Assembly (NCBI RefSeq): GCF_000733945.1 | Contig: NZ_JPOL01000002.1 | Span: 3,473,001-3,537,000, forward strand | DNA from: Flavimarina sp. Hel_I_48 | GTDB lineage: Bacteria; Bacteroidota; Bacteroidia; Flavobacteriales; Flavobacteriaceae | DNA: 64,000 bases | Reading direction: 5' to 3' | Shown: positions 29,479 to 38,184 of the stretch, piece after piece | How positions within the stretch are numbered: position 1 is the stretch's first letter | Layout: every line of letters begins with the position of its first letter | The notes under the pieces: generated by a model | What the model saw: the letters and a program-made list of their open reading frames with translations, nothing else | What the model was told of the DNA's origin: nothing | Databases searched by the model: none | Position numbers and translations under genes: made by a program

Positions 29479-29933
29479 TGACGTTTTTATTTCAGTTTTT
29501 AGGTTCTTTCCCTAAAACTTAAATAAATATAAGTGAACCGTTTTTAAATCCCTAGCGTTTAATGAGCCACTTTTTTGGGGGCCTCCACCGGGAGATTGAT
29601 TTTATGTCTGGATAAGATCAGTGGACCGGTGAGCAAAACAACCGCCGAAATGCCCTTTTCGTCAATTAAGTCCGTGAAAACTTGACCATGTCGGAAATTT
29701 TCCCGTCCTTCAAGTAGTTTTTACGTGTCAACGTTTGGAAAGTCTGCTTTCCACGCTGCCAGCGCAACTACTTGATGCAGAACTCTCCCAGGGTCGAGCA
29801 CTGATATCCGAAAAGGACAGGTCGGCTCCATTGTTTCCCGTACAACTTGCAAGAAAAGTGTCCAACGGGATTTCAAAATGGCATACAACATGTGGATAAA
29901 CGTACCGGTACGTTTATTTCCATTGTGATCAGA
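29479..29933. other. Spacer between repeat F and the recombinase, with two palindromes
   Basis: No coding frame is evident. A near-palindrome at 29710-29773 has perfect 9-base arms (CAAGTAGTT / AACTACTTG) and an inner stem TGGAAAG TCTG CTTTCCA. A perfect 22-base palindrome with half-site ATAAACGTACC is at 29896-29917, 17 bp past the restored stop of the recombinase. The GC content is higher than in the cassettes. By position it is where an attI-like site would be sought. Confidence 0.45.
29896..29917. repeat. Perfect 22-bp palindrome
   Basis: ATAAACGTACC is followed directly by its exact reverse complement, with no spacer. It lies just beyond the 3' end of the recombinase gene. It may be a dimer-binding site or part of an attachment site; without a T-run it is not a usual terminator. 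Confidence 0.6.
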
Positions 29934-31064
29934 CTACGAATCTAAGGGATTTGGAATTGATTTAAAAGTATTTGTGGCCACATGGGTATAAATTTCCGTG
30001 GTTTTGGTGGAACCATGACCCAGTAGGGACCTGTATCTTTCTGATGTCAACCCCTGATTCCAGCAAATGGGTGGCGAAGCTGTGACGCAGTATATGCGGA
30101 CTAACGTTTTTGCGAAGTTGCGCCTTCCGTGCAGCGTTTTTTACGATCTTTAGAACACTTGCGCCGCTGTACCGCTTTTTATCCTGCCCTTCAAAAAGAT
30201 ATTTTTTAGGTTTCCATTTTTTGTAATATTCGCGTAAGTGAGAAAGGCATTTCTGCGATAAAATGGTGTTACGGTCTTTATTCCCTTTACCGGCTTTGAT
30301 ATATATGAGCATGCGCTGGCTGTCTATATCTTCCATTTTCAGGTTGATAAGTTCAGAGCGCCGCAGACCGCTGCTGTACAGTAGTTCCACAATACACTGG
30401 TGTTTGATGTTATTGGTGTTTTCAATGATCGCCATTACTTCCCCTTTGGAAATGACCTTGGGAAGGGTACGCTCCCTTCTGGGGCGCTCCAGGTCATAGA
30501 ACCTATTGGGCATCCCGCACACCGCTTCATAATAGAACTTTATGGCATTTATGGCCTGGTTGAGGTACGAATTGGATTTTGCCCCTTGTACTAACCCTGC
30601 AGGAACAGCCGGATATCCCGTTCATCAAGGCTATCTATATCCCGTCCGGGATAATAGTTGATGAACTTTTCGAAGAAGCTCACATAGGTTTTTATGGTAC
30701 TTGCAGAATATCGTTTAAGCTCCAACTTTAGGAGATACTTTTCCGGGCAGCGGCGGTAGCCTTTTGGCAGATCACGGTTACGGAACCAGGAACTATCCAT
30801 TGCGACAGTTCCCTTTGTAGCAGGGCGGTTGTGGCAGAATCGGTTATAGTTGATCCATGCCACTCCCTTAAAAGTAGCAAAGATCTGGGAGCGGTTGGCC
30901 TTCGTGTTGGGCAGGTAGACCATTTTATGACGGTCGCTCCATTTGGGGTTGTTCAGGTTTTTGATCAGCCCATGAATGACCTTATCTGGCTGAAACCTGA
31001 TACCTATCATCTTTTGATCCCTGATCGATAAATGATAAAGGCTGATGTTCCTGAAGTAATCCAT
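29934..31064 (-). pseudogene. Tyrosine recombinase (XerD/integron-integrase-like), frameshifted twice
   Basis: The intact product would be about 375 residues: an extra N-terminal domain (about 1-100), a core-binding SAM-like domain (KRYSASTIKTYVSFFEKFIN) and a catalytic domain with SSGLRRSELINL (Arg), AGKGNKDR (Lys) and HILRHSFATHLLESG (His-x-x-Arg). Frame is lost at about 30595 (after RLFLQG) and again at 30030 (after DIRKIQ). The second shift removes the family's GHGS box and the catalytic Tyr, which are readable in the other frame as LLGHGSTKTTEIYTHVA. One base gained and one lost restore it. As written it is inactive. It is transcribed toward the repeat array. Confidence 0.85.
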
Positions 31065-31127
31065 ATTTAATATTACCGGATAAATGGATATTAAATGGTA
31101 TATTAAGCGTATAATATACTTTTAATT

Positions 31128-31505
31128 ATGAGAGCAGGTAAATTTTGCCCGGTATGTGAAGCGCCTGTAAAGGGGAGGAGCGATAAGAGGTTTTGTTCGA
31201 CCAAGTGTAAATCGATGCACCAGTACGAAACCCGCCAGAAAAAGGAAGCCTTTTATATCAAGGTAGACCGGCAACTAAAGATCAACCGGAAAGTGCTAAA
31301 AGGCTTTAATAAAAAGGGACTTTCAACCTTGCGGAAGAGTGATTTGTACAAAGAAGGCTTTGATCCCAATTTCTTCACCCATTACTGGAAGAACAAAAAA
31401 GGGAATGTCTACCTTTTTGTCTATGAATATGGATTTCTCGACTTAAGTAAAGATGGAAAAGACAAATATTTGCTCGTCACCTGGCAGGAGTATATGAATA
31501 AATAA
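31128..31505 (+). CDS. Zinc-ribbon protein divergent from the recombinase
   Basis: The 125-residue protein has an N-terminal treble-clef-like zinc site (FCPVCEAPVKGRSDKRFCST, then KCKSMH) followed by a basic region (YETRQKKEAFYIKVDRQLKI) and a C-terminal half with aromatic beta strands (NVYLFVYEYGFLDL). It starts 63 bp from the recombinase gene on the opposite strand, so they share a control region rich in TATTA repeats. DNA binding is likely; a role as regulator or partner of the recombinase is inferred from position only. Confidence 0.65.
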   Translation: MRAGKFCPVCEAPVKGRSDKRFCSTKCKSMHQYETRQKKEAFYIKVDRQLKINRKVLKGFNKKGLSTLRKSDLYKEGFDPNFFTHYWKNKKGNVYLFVYEYGFLDLSKDGKDKYLLVTWQEYMNK

Positions 31506-31859
31506 ATACTTAGTAAATAACACACAATTAAACCTTATGAAATCTTCTGGGTAATTCAAAAGAAATCTTCAATGAGGCTATTTCTCAATATATTATATAA
31601 AAACTGTTCTTAACTGATAAGGATAATTTCCATAATGAAAATGAATCAGATCCCGCATAATAGTATAGAGAATGTACAAAAACTTCTTGAATGAAAATAC
31701 GCTAAATGCAGCAGTCAAAATCCTCATTTATAGGATTATATGCATAAAAAATACGATCAATTGGAAATATTGTGAATTTATTAATAATTTTAGTAGGAAG
31801 TAGATTTATTTTTGGAACCATCAAGATATTGAATTTCTTAATTTTTTTACTGGTTTTTA
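31506..31859. other. Intergenic region upstream of the BLUF gene
   Basis: AT-rich, without a coding frame or clear hairpin. The only promoter-like element is an exact TATTTTTG (31807-31814) 45 bases before the BLUF gene start; no TTG lies at the expected distance upstream. Confidence 0.4.
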
Positions 31860-32267
31860 ATGAAGCTTCCTCATACAATCTGTTACATCAGCAAGTCAAT
31901 CAAAAGTCTTACCCATGAAGATATCCAGGATATTTTAGAACATGCGGAGGCAACCAATACAGAATGTAAAGTTAGTGGGGTTTTGTTACATTCCATGGGT
32001 AATTTTTTCCAGGTTCTAGAGGGTGGTAAAGAGCATATTACTGCATTGTACAATAAGATACTCAAAGACCCGCGTCATACTGATGTATTTGAAGTGTACA
32101 ATCATCCATCTGCAAAGCCCGTTTTTCTTGATTATCAATCTAATTTTCATGTTGTAAAAGATAATGAACGCCTGGAATGGATCCGCAAATATCTAGTACA
32201 GAATCGTTCCTCAGAAACTTCTGCAAAGCTTACCCGCCTGCTGCGTCCCTTTATCTTTTTTGAATAA
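31860..32267 (+). CDS. BLUF-domain blue-light sensor (single domain)
   Basis: The 135-residue protein is a stand-alone BLUF domain. It shows the flavin-site Tyr in ICYISKSIK, the Asn in HAEATNTECKVSGVLL, and the Gln in MGNFFQVLEGGK, followed by HITALYNKILKDPRH. BLUF proteins bind FAD and change hydrogen bonding on blue light. About 30 further residues form the C-terminal helices, with no output domain, so it should act by binding a partner. Nearby genes for catalase and other stress proteins suggest a photo-oxidative role, by inference. Confidence 0.9.
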   Translation: MKLPHTICYISKSIKSLTHEDIQDILEHAEATNTECKVSGVLLHSMGNFFQVLEGGKEHITALYNKILKDPRHTDVFEVYNHPSAKPVFLDYQSNFHVVKDNERLEWIRKYLVQNRSSETSAKLTRLLRPFIFFE

Positions 32268-32480
32268 GAAAGAGTAGTGGTAGGATCACTGCTTTATCAT
32301 TGTTTTTCAAAGAACACTCTTGAATGATAGTTTGGTTAAGTTTATACTAGCAGGCGCAATTGAATTATGACCGCACTGTAGTTTTCAAAATAGTACTTTA
32401 CTGAATAGAAGCTGAATCTATAAAACCTAGATTTTTACAACTGAAATCTGTAAATCCCAAACCATTCTTTAGGACAAAAA

Positions 32481-33245
32481 TTAGTTCTCCTTTTTCCTTC
32501 CTACAGGATTTTTCATTGTAAAATTGATCTCTCTTATTTTAACAGGAGCATTTTGTATAGAGTTTTGCAATTCTTTATTATTGATAAAACCAGATTGTTC
32601 TAAAATCCTGTACTCGTAGGAAATCTTGAAACTATCCTTCTCAAAAGGCCAGGGATCAATATGTAGCTTTTCACCTATTTCCTTAATGAAGTAGGTCTTG
32701 TTATCAATGGTTTTATTAATTTCGATTTGGCGACCTCCTTGTGGTATCAAATGCTGACAGATGATAAGGGAGCACCTGTCACAAAAACGCATTAATTTAT
32801 ACGTGTTTTCCAAGTCGCTCGTGCTCCATCCATACAATTTCAATTGGGCTTTCCTTTCTGTTTTCAGCATTTTGAAAAATGCTTTAAAATCTTTGGTCAG
32901 GGTTTCACCAGTATCAAATAAAAATTCAAGATGCCTCCCTACAAGTAAGGCCACAAGTTGTGATTTTTGACAGGAATTGGCGTATACGCGCAACGCATGT
33001 TCATGGGCATCTTTCTCAGAACGTTTGTCCAGCGTAAAATCTAATGGCGTTCCTACATCTGTAAGGTAATTTTTTTCACTGAAATCCTGTAAGTGATCAT
33101 CGTGTTCAATAATTGCTGTCAAAATATCTCCCCAATAATCTGAACGTAAATTTTGGCTGAGCTGCATGGCGATTTTACCAGCTAAGAGGCCATGTGTATA
33201 GTGGGAGACAATTTCCCAACCAGTCAATAAATGAGTTGCAATCAT
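32481..33245 (-). CDS. DUF3891-family protein
   Basis: The 254-residue protein has HYTHGLLAGKIAMQLS at the start and AIIEHDDHLQDF, then GRHLEFLFD and MRFCDRCSLIICQH, an arrangement of conserved His and Asp residues recalling the HD superfamily and matching DUF3891. The function is unknown. The second half (about 160-254) is beta-rich. It is alone on the minus strand between the BLUF and DUF2383 genes. Confidence 0.7.
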   Translation of the reverse strand: MIATHLLTGWEIVSHYTHGLLAGKIAMQLSQNLRSDYWGDILTAIIEHDDHLQDFSEKNYLTDVGTPLDFTLDKRSEKDAHEHALRVYANSCQKSQLVALLVGRHLEFLFDTGETLTKDFKAFFKMLKTERKAQLKLYGWSTSDLENTYKLMRFCDRCSLIICQHLIPQGGRQIEINKTIDNKTYFIKEIGEKLHIDPWPFEKDSFKISYEYRILEQSGFINNKELQNSIQNAPVKIREINFTMKNPVGRKKEN

Positions 33246-33673
33246 ATCTTTTTCTTTCAGTTATATTTTAATCCTCGAAGATGCAACCCTAAACAATGGA
33301 GCATTTTTTTAAGTTTAATTGCGTACCTCGTTCAACAGAAATTCGGCAAAATACTGACTACACAAATTTCATTAATATTAAGTAGGATAGGTACAGTTTA
33401 TTATATCCTTAACGGATTTTAAAATTGGAAAGATGACGTAAAAGGCGATATAACGTAAATTCCTGATGTCTCGTCTCGTTTTTTTCTAAACGAACTCGCG
33501 AGAGTTTTCCAACTTAAATGTTGAGATTTAATAATCTTGAATTCTTGGACTACAAATTATCGATACAGGTCATTTACTGAATAATAACATATTATTATAC
33601 TTAAATTATAGTTTTATTACAACTATACGAAGAATCAATACTTAATTTTAAATTCAACTTAAAACTAAAAGTA
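33246..33673. other. Intergenic region upstream of the DUF2383 gene
   Basis: 428 bases between divergent genes. No coding frame is seen. A CTCGCGAG palindrome (about 33494-33501) lies in an otherwise AT-rich stretch. No exact TAnnTTTG element was found near the DUF2383 start, so its promoter may be of another type. Confidence 0.35.
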
Positions 33674-34123
33674 ATGAAAGATTATACCGAAAAGATAGGA
33701 GATCACCTTAATGATATTTTGGAGAAAAATATAGACGCTCAGAAAGGTTTTAACGAAGCTGTTGAAAATACTGATAGTATTACCCTAAAAGAATATTTTA
33801 GGACACGTGCTACAGAGCGTTCTGAATTTGTTACCGAAATAAAAGCTGAATTAGCACATTACGGTGAGAAATATAAAGATTCTGGAAGTGCTTCCGCAAG
33901 TATTCACCGCGGTTGGATGGATTTTAAATCTTTGTTTTCAAGCGATGACGATGAGTCTATGTTAGAAGAGTGCATTCGTGGGGAGAAAAAAGCATTGAAA
34001 GAATATGATGAAGCTTTAGAACCCGGCGAAGTGCCTACAACAACTTCAAAACTACTGATGAAGCAGCGCGAAAAAATTCAGCAGGGCTTAACTAAATTGC
34101 AAAGTATGGAAGATCTTCATTAA
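33674..34123 (+). CDS. DUF2383 (PA2169-family) four-helix protein
   Basis: The 149-residue protein has the PA2169 pattern of ferritin-like bundles: LNDILEKNIDAQKGFNEAVE, RTRATERSEFVTEIKAELAH, ASIHRGWMDFKSLF and LEECIRGEKKALKEYDEALE, in order. Conserved Glu/His residues sit where a di-metal site could form. Family members occur in general-stress regulons; the function is unknown. A strong terminator follows. Confidence 0.88.
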   Translation: MKDYTEKIGDHLNDILEKNIDAQKGFNEAVENTDSITLKEYFRTRATERSEFVTEIKAELAHYGEKYKDSGSASASIHRGWMDFKSLFSSDDDESMLEECIRGEKKALKEYDEALEPGEVPTTTSKLLMKQREKIQQGLTKLQSMEDLH

Positions 34124-34453
34124 TAGAAGAAAAATTTAAATATAAAAAAAGCTCCCTAATCTAGGGAGCTTTTTTTATATGGTGAACATTTTGAACATTC
34201 TAAACGATTAGATCGCTTTTCGCTAGTACTGACATTTGTTTTTAAAATTTTATTATCCTCAAATATTGGCTAAAAAACGACTGTTTTTGGCATTTTTTAG
34301 GTATTTATCAGTATAAAATAAGATTATTTCAATTGCTTGTATAACGCTAAGATTTTTTAAATTTAGTTTTAAAAAGCACTAATAATAACTTAAACCGCAC
34401 AATAAAATTGCCATAATACTATAAATTTAAAGAATAAATATAACTAAAATAGG
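34124..34453. other. Intergenic region upstream of the catalase gene
   Basis: 330 bases. The first part holds the terminator at 34146-34176; the remainder is AT-rich with no coding frame, no clear -7 element and no conspicuous repeat. Confidence 0.4.
34146..34176 (+). terminator. Intrinsic terminator after the DUF2383 gene
   Basis: AGCTCCCT (34150-34157), loop AATCT, AGGGAGCT (34163-34170) and a T7 run, preceded by an A-run. The stem is perfect over 8 pairs. Confidence 0.9.
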
Positions 34454-36586
34454 ATGGAAAAAAAAGATCATAAAATGAACGATAAGCAGAAACAGTTAGA
34501 AAAATATACTGTTGATGCGAAAGGTAAAGCACTGACTACCCGTCAAGGTTTAAAAGTGAACGATACAAACAATTCTTTAAAAGCCGGACCCCGGGGTGCT
34601 ACCCTGCTTGAGGATTTCCTGCTTCGTGAGAAGATCCATAATTTTGATCATGAGCGCATCCCAGAACGTATTGTGCATGCGCGCGGTAGCGGTGCTCACG
34701 GCTATTTTGAGCTTTATGAAAATATGGAAGAGTATTCTAAAGCAGGAATATTCACTGATACTTCAAGAAAAACACCCGTTTTTGTTCGTTTTTCTACCGT
34801 AGCGGGATCTAAAGGTTCTACTGATCTAGCCCGTGATGTACGTGGATTTGCGGTAAAGTTTTATACGGAAGAAGGAACCTGGGATCTTGTGGGTAACAAT
34901 ATGCCCATTTTCTTTATTCAGGATGCGATGAAATTTCCTGACCTTATTCACTCCGTAAAACCAGAGCCGAATAATGAAATTCCGCAGGCAGCATCAGCGC
35001 ACGATACGTTCTATGATTTTGTTTCGCTTACCACAGAAACACTGCACAATCATATGTGGGTGATGAGTGACCGGGGGATTCCCAGGAGTTTGCGAATGAT
35101 GGAAGGTTTTGGGATCCATACTTTCCGTCTTGTAAACAAAGAAGGGAAATCGCATTTTGTGAAATTCCACTGGAAGCCGAAGCTTGGCGTCCATTCCGTA
35201 ACATGGGATGAAGCCGTTAAAATAAGTGGTGCCGATTCTGACTTTCACAGGAGGGATTTATGGAATGCCATTGATTCTGGTCAGTTTCCAGAGTGGGAGC
35301 TAGGCCTGCAGATCATTCCTGAGGAAGATGAACATAAGTTTGATTTTGATATTCTTGATGCAACGAAACTTATACCAGAAGAAATGGTACCCGTGAAAAT
35401 CGTTGGGAAAATGGTATTGAATAGAAACCCGGAGAACTTTTTTGCCGAAACAGAACAAGTGGCATTTCTACCTGGAAGTATCGTTCCGGGAATTGATTTT
35501 TCAAATGATCCATTGCTTCAGGGCAGGCTTTTCTCTTACCGAGATACCCAATTGTCACGTCTGGGTACGCCTAATTTCCACCAGATTCCCATTAACCGTC
35601 CAGTAGTTGATACGCATAACAATCAACGGGATGGTCATATGCAAACGGAGATCCCAAAAGGTCAAACTGCGTATTTCCCCAATACTTTGGGAGGTGGTTG
35701 TCCATTTTTATCTTCGGTAGAAGATGGAGGTTTTGAATCCTATCATGAGCGTATTGATGCTAAAAAGATAAGGGCGCGTAGCGATAGCTTTAGCGATCAC
35801 TTCTCTCAACCTGCACTTTTTTACAGAAGTCTTGCTAAATGGGAGAAAGATCACGTGACCGAAGCTTATTCTTTTGAACTTGGAAAATGTACACACAAGC
35901 ATATACAGGAGCGCATGCTGTGGTTAATTGCTCAGATTGACGAAGAGCTTTCTGAAAAAGTGGCTAAAAATATAGGTATAAAAGTTCCTAATGATATTGA
36001 GAGACCCATCAACCAGGCCATAGGCGCAGATGCAGTTGTTGAAGATCACCAGCCGGGCGAGAAGAAAATCTATCTTGAATCTTCACCCAAATTAAGCCAG
36101 GATACAACGGTATTTGATACTATTGCAACCCGTCAAATTGCATTTTTAGTAGGTGATGGATTTAAAATGAGTGATGTTGACAAGATGAAAACCGCGCTTG
36201 AAAAGGAAAATGCGGTTGTAAATCTCGTAGCTCCCCACGGCGGAACGGTAAAATGTGACCAGGATATGGATCACAAAGTGACCGCTTCCATTATGACGAC
36301 GGAAAGTGTTCTTTACGATGCGATTTATATTCCAGGAGGTAAACAATCTGTTGATGCGTTGCTTTCCAAAGGTAAATTTTTGAAATTCGTAAATGAAACC
36401 TTTAAACACTGTAAAGCCATCGCGGTGGATAATGAAGGTAAAATGCTTCTTAAAAAGAGCGCGGTAAACGACTTTAAAGATGATAAAGCTGTTTTTGCTG
36501 ATGCTGAGCCAAAGGCGTTTATTGCTGCAATTGCCAAACATAGAAACTGGGACAGAAGTTCTAAAGTTGAAGATATAGCGGTATAA
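34454..36586 (+). CDS. katE: Large-subunit catalase (HPII type)
   Basis: The 710-residue protein matches clade 2 catalases. The distal haem-pocket His is in RIVHARGSGAHGYFE, the Asn in DLVGNNMPIFFIQD, and the proximal Tyr in RLFSYRDTQLSRLG. The C-terminal 150 residues (about 560-710: FLVGDGFKMSDVDKMKTALE, then YDAIYIPGGKQS) are the extra DJ-1/PfpI-like domain of large subunits. It breaks down hydrogen peroxide in the cytosol. The Asn/Lys-rich N-terminus (MEKKDHKMNDKQKQ) has a second Met at residue 8 that could also be the start. A terminator follows. Confidence 0.96.
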   Translation: MEKKDHKMNDKQKQLEKYTVDAKGKALTTRQGLKVNDTNNSLKAGPRGATLLEDFLLREKIHNFDHERIPERIVHARGSGAHGYFELYENMEEYSKAGIFTDTSRKTPVFVRFSTVAGSKGSTDLARDVRGFAVKFYTEEGTWDLVGNNMPIFFIQDAMKFPDLIHSVKPEPNNEIPQAASAHDTFYDFVSLTTETLHNHMWVMSDRGIPRSLRMMEGFGIHTFRLVNKEGKSHFVKFHWKPKLGVHSVTWDEAVKISGADSDFHRRDLWNAIDSGQFPEWELGLQIIPEEDEHKFDFDILDATKLIPEEMVPVKIVGKMVLNRNPENFFAETEQVAFLPGSIVPGIDFSNDPLLQGRLFSYRDTQLSRLGTPNFHQIPINRPVVDTHNNQRDGHMQTEIPKGQTAYFPNTLGGGCPFLSSVEDGGFESYHERIDAKKIRARSDSFSDHFSQPALFYRSLAKWEKDHVTEAYSFELGKCTHKHIQERMLWLIAQIDEELSEKVAKNIGIKVPNDIERPINQAIGADAVVEDHQPGEKKIYLESSPKLSQDTTVFDTIATRQIAFLVGDGFKMSDVDKMKTALEKENAVVNLVAPHGGTVKCDQDMDHKVTASIMTTESVLYDAIYIPGGKQSVDALLSKGKFLKFVNETFKHCKAIAVDNEGKMLLKKSAVNDFKDDKAVFADAEPKAFIAAIAKHRNWDRSSKVEDIAV

Positions 36587-36612
36587 CCTGAATTCACTTA
36601 TAGACTTAATTA

Positions 36613-36647
36613 AAAAGCCCGCCTGTAATTTTCAGGCGGGCTTCTTT
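36613..36647 (+). terminator. Intrinsic terminator after the catalase gene
   Basis: AAGCCCGCCTG (36615-36625), loop TAATTTT, CAGGCGGGCTT (36633-36643) and then CTTTT. Eleven base pairs, GC-rich, in an AT-rich setting. Confidence 0.9.
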
Positions 36648-36789
36648 TCAAAGAATAAATTCAAAATATTTTCTAACAATTAACCTCCAATGATTAGGAA
36701 GAGTCCAGTTACCCAAATCTTTGAAAAATAGCAATAAATAACCTTAAAAGGTATTAAATTACTACATAAACTAAATAGGTAAGAAAATT

Positions 36790-36966
36790 ATGAAATCAAA
36801 AACACACAGCTTGTTACGGTACGTTATAGTCGCTGTAGCGATTGCTTTTGTATCTGGAATTTTATATAATATTAATTTAGGTGAATTGCTCAAGCTAATC
36901 GCTTTGTGCGTTTTAGTAATCGCTCTTGTAGTCGCGTTTGTTCTATTATTTATAGATACCCGCTAA
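36790..36966 (+). CDS. Small two-helix membrane protein (58 aa)
   Basis: The ATG at 36790 opens a 58-residue frame, MKSKTHSLLRYVIVAVAIAF at the start and VLVIALVVAFVLLFIDTR at the end, with two hydrophobic segments (about 10-25 and 36-54) around a short polar loop (YNINLGELLK). No family is recognised. It lies 140 bp after the catalase terminator and could be a separate stress-linked gene. Confidence 0.6.
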   Translation: MKSKTHSLLRYVIVAVAIAFVSGILYNINLGELLKLIALCVLVIALVVAFVLLFIDTR

Positions 36967-37019
36967 TTTTTGTTTTAATATGGAACAACTCCTGTTTTAA
37001 GAAATTCTCACTATTGCGC

Positions 37020-37511
37020 TTACTTGAATTTAACTATGAAGCGTTCCTTCTGTCGCTTGTACTCTGGATGATTTCTGGCCTCGTCCCATTTTGCTTTGAA
37101 TATTTTTGACGCTTTCTCTTTTTCGGGATCGCCGGTTCCACGTTCTTTTTCTTCTCTGCCGTGCGCACCGCTTTGACCCTTTTTATCATCGGGTACAGGA
37201 CCTTCGTATTTCTTTCCGCCTTTATAATTGGCATAACGTTTAGCCCTTGTGTAACCCATTTGCAGAAACTTACGGGCCATGTCTGCACCCACAAAATCGT
37301 CATTGTTCAAATATTCCAAAAACAGATCAAAAATCTTTTTAGAAGATTCCTTTGCTATTTCTTCATTTTTAAACCTCCAAAAAGGCAAAATTTCTGATTT
37401 GTAGGGCTCTACTGTTAAAACACCTTGCTCTCCCCGGCCAATGGCATAAAGTTCTGGATGCTTCCGGAGATTCAGATCTTCATAATTCAATGAATAATCA
37501 AAGGTTTTCAT
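37020..37511 (-). CDS. DUF4385-family protein
   Basis: The 163-residue protein begins MKTFDYSLNYEDLNLRKHPE and continues YAIGRGEQGVLTVEPYKSEI and LPFWRFKNEEIAKESSKKIF, the DUF4385 signature. The central part (ARKFLQMGYTRAKRYANYKG) is followed by a Gly/Lys/Glu-rich linker (about 108-135) and a basic end. The family is widespread in bacteria and viruses; its function is unknown. Confidence 0.85.
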   Translation of the reverse strand: MKTFDYSLNYEDLNLRKHPELYAIGRGEQGVLTVEPYKSEILPFWRFKNEEIAKESSKKIFDLFLEYLNNDDFVGADMARKFLQMGYTRAKRYANYKGGKKYEGPVPDDKKGQSGAHGREEKERGTGDPEKEKASKIFKAKWDEARNHPEYKRQKERFIVKFK

Positions 37512-37577
37512 ATGGAGATATGCTGTAAAAGGTACAAATTAGATATTTGGGAGCATTTCAGAGAAATCATCTATAAC

Positions 37578-38123
37578 TTATTCTTCATTATGCTCTTCTT
37601 CCGTTTTTTTAATCTCCTCTTCGGCAACCAGGTGATCTTCTTTCCCCAGACCAACCAATTTTATGATGCTGCTTACCGTACCATAAAGCATAAGTACGAC
37701 AACTATAAGAGCAGCACTTAAAATACTGCTTATGATCAGGGTCAGGTAATAGATAATATCATACCAGTCTGCAGGGATGTTATCACTTTCGGTTACAGGA
37801 AAATTAAACAGTACAAAACAGATTAGGGAAGAAACAAAAACAGAAGTATCAAATTTTGCAATTTGCATAATATTTATATAGTGCCCTTCCCTCAAGGTTG
37901 AGGATGAATTGGAACTGAGCCCTAAAACAGTTAAAAGCAATGCCAGGATGCTGGCACTCGCAAGGACGATCGTATTGCACAGGGTATTGAGTCCGGTAAT
38001 AGAGACTTTAATAAGCTGTTTAGCTTCATAGCCGCTCAAATGTCCCGTTATGAATGAACCAGCGCCTATAACGAGGAGGAATAAAATTCCGCCCACTATG
38101 GCGCGCTTTGTAAAGCTTGTCAT
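37578..38123 (-). CDS. Four-helix membrane protein of unknown function
   Basis: The 181-residue protein has four predicted membrane helices (about 8-25, 48-68, 92-110, 124-150) and an acidic, Glu-rich cytoplasmic tail (HLVAEEEIKKTEEEHNEE). No family is recognised. It sits between DUF4385 and the SDR gene on the same strand, without close spacing to either. Confidence 0.65.
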   Translation of the reverse strand: MTSFTKRAIVGGILFLLVIGAGSFITGHLSGYEAKQLIKVSITGLNTLCNTIVLASASILALLLTVLGLSSNSSSTLREGHYINIMQIAKFDTSVFVSSLICFVLFNFPVTESDNIPADWYDIIYYLTLIISSILSAALIVVVLMLYGTVSSIIKLVGLGKEDHLVAEEEIKKTEEEHNEE

Positions 38124-38184
38124 TGGGTAATCTTTAAATTACTGGGAATTGGTTTTTTAATGCGTTTTGGGGCTAGTACAGAAC

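Noticed and set aside
28656..34220. Identical 14-mer ATTAGATCGCTTTT at 28656 and 34207, as possible attachment-site ends of an island
   Set aside because: A 14-base match is expected by chance in 64 kb and there is no supporting structure at either site.
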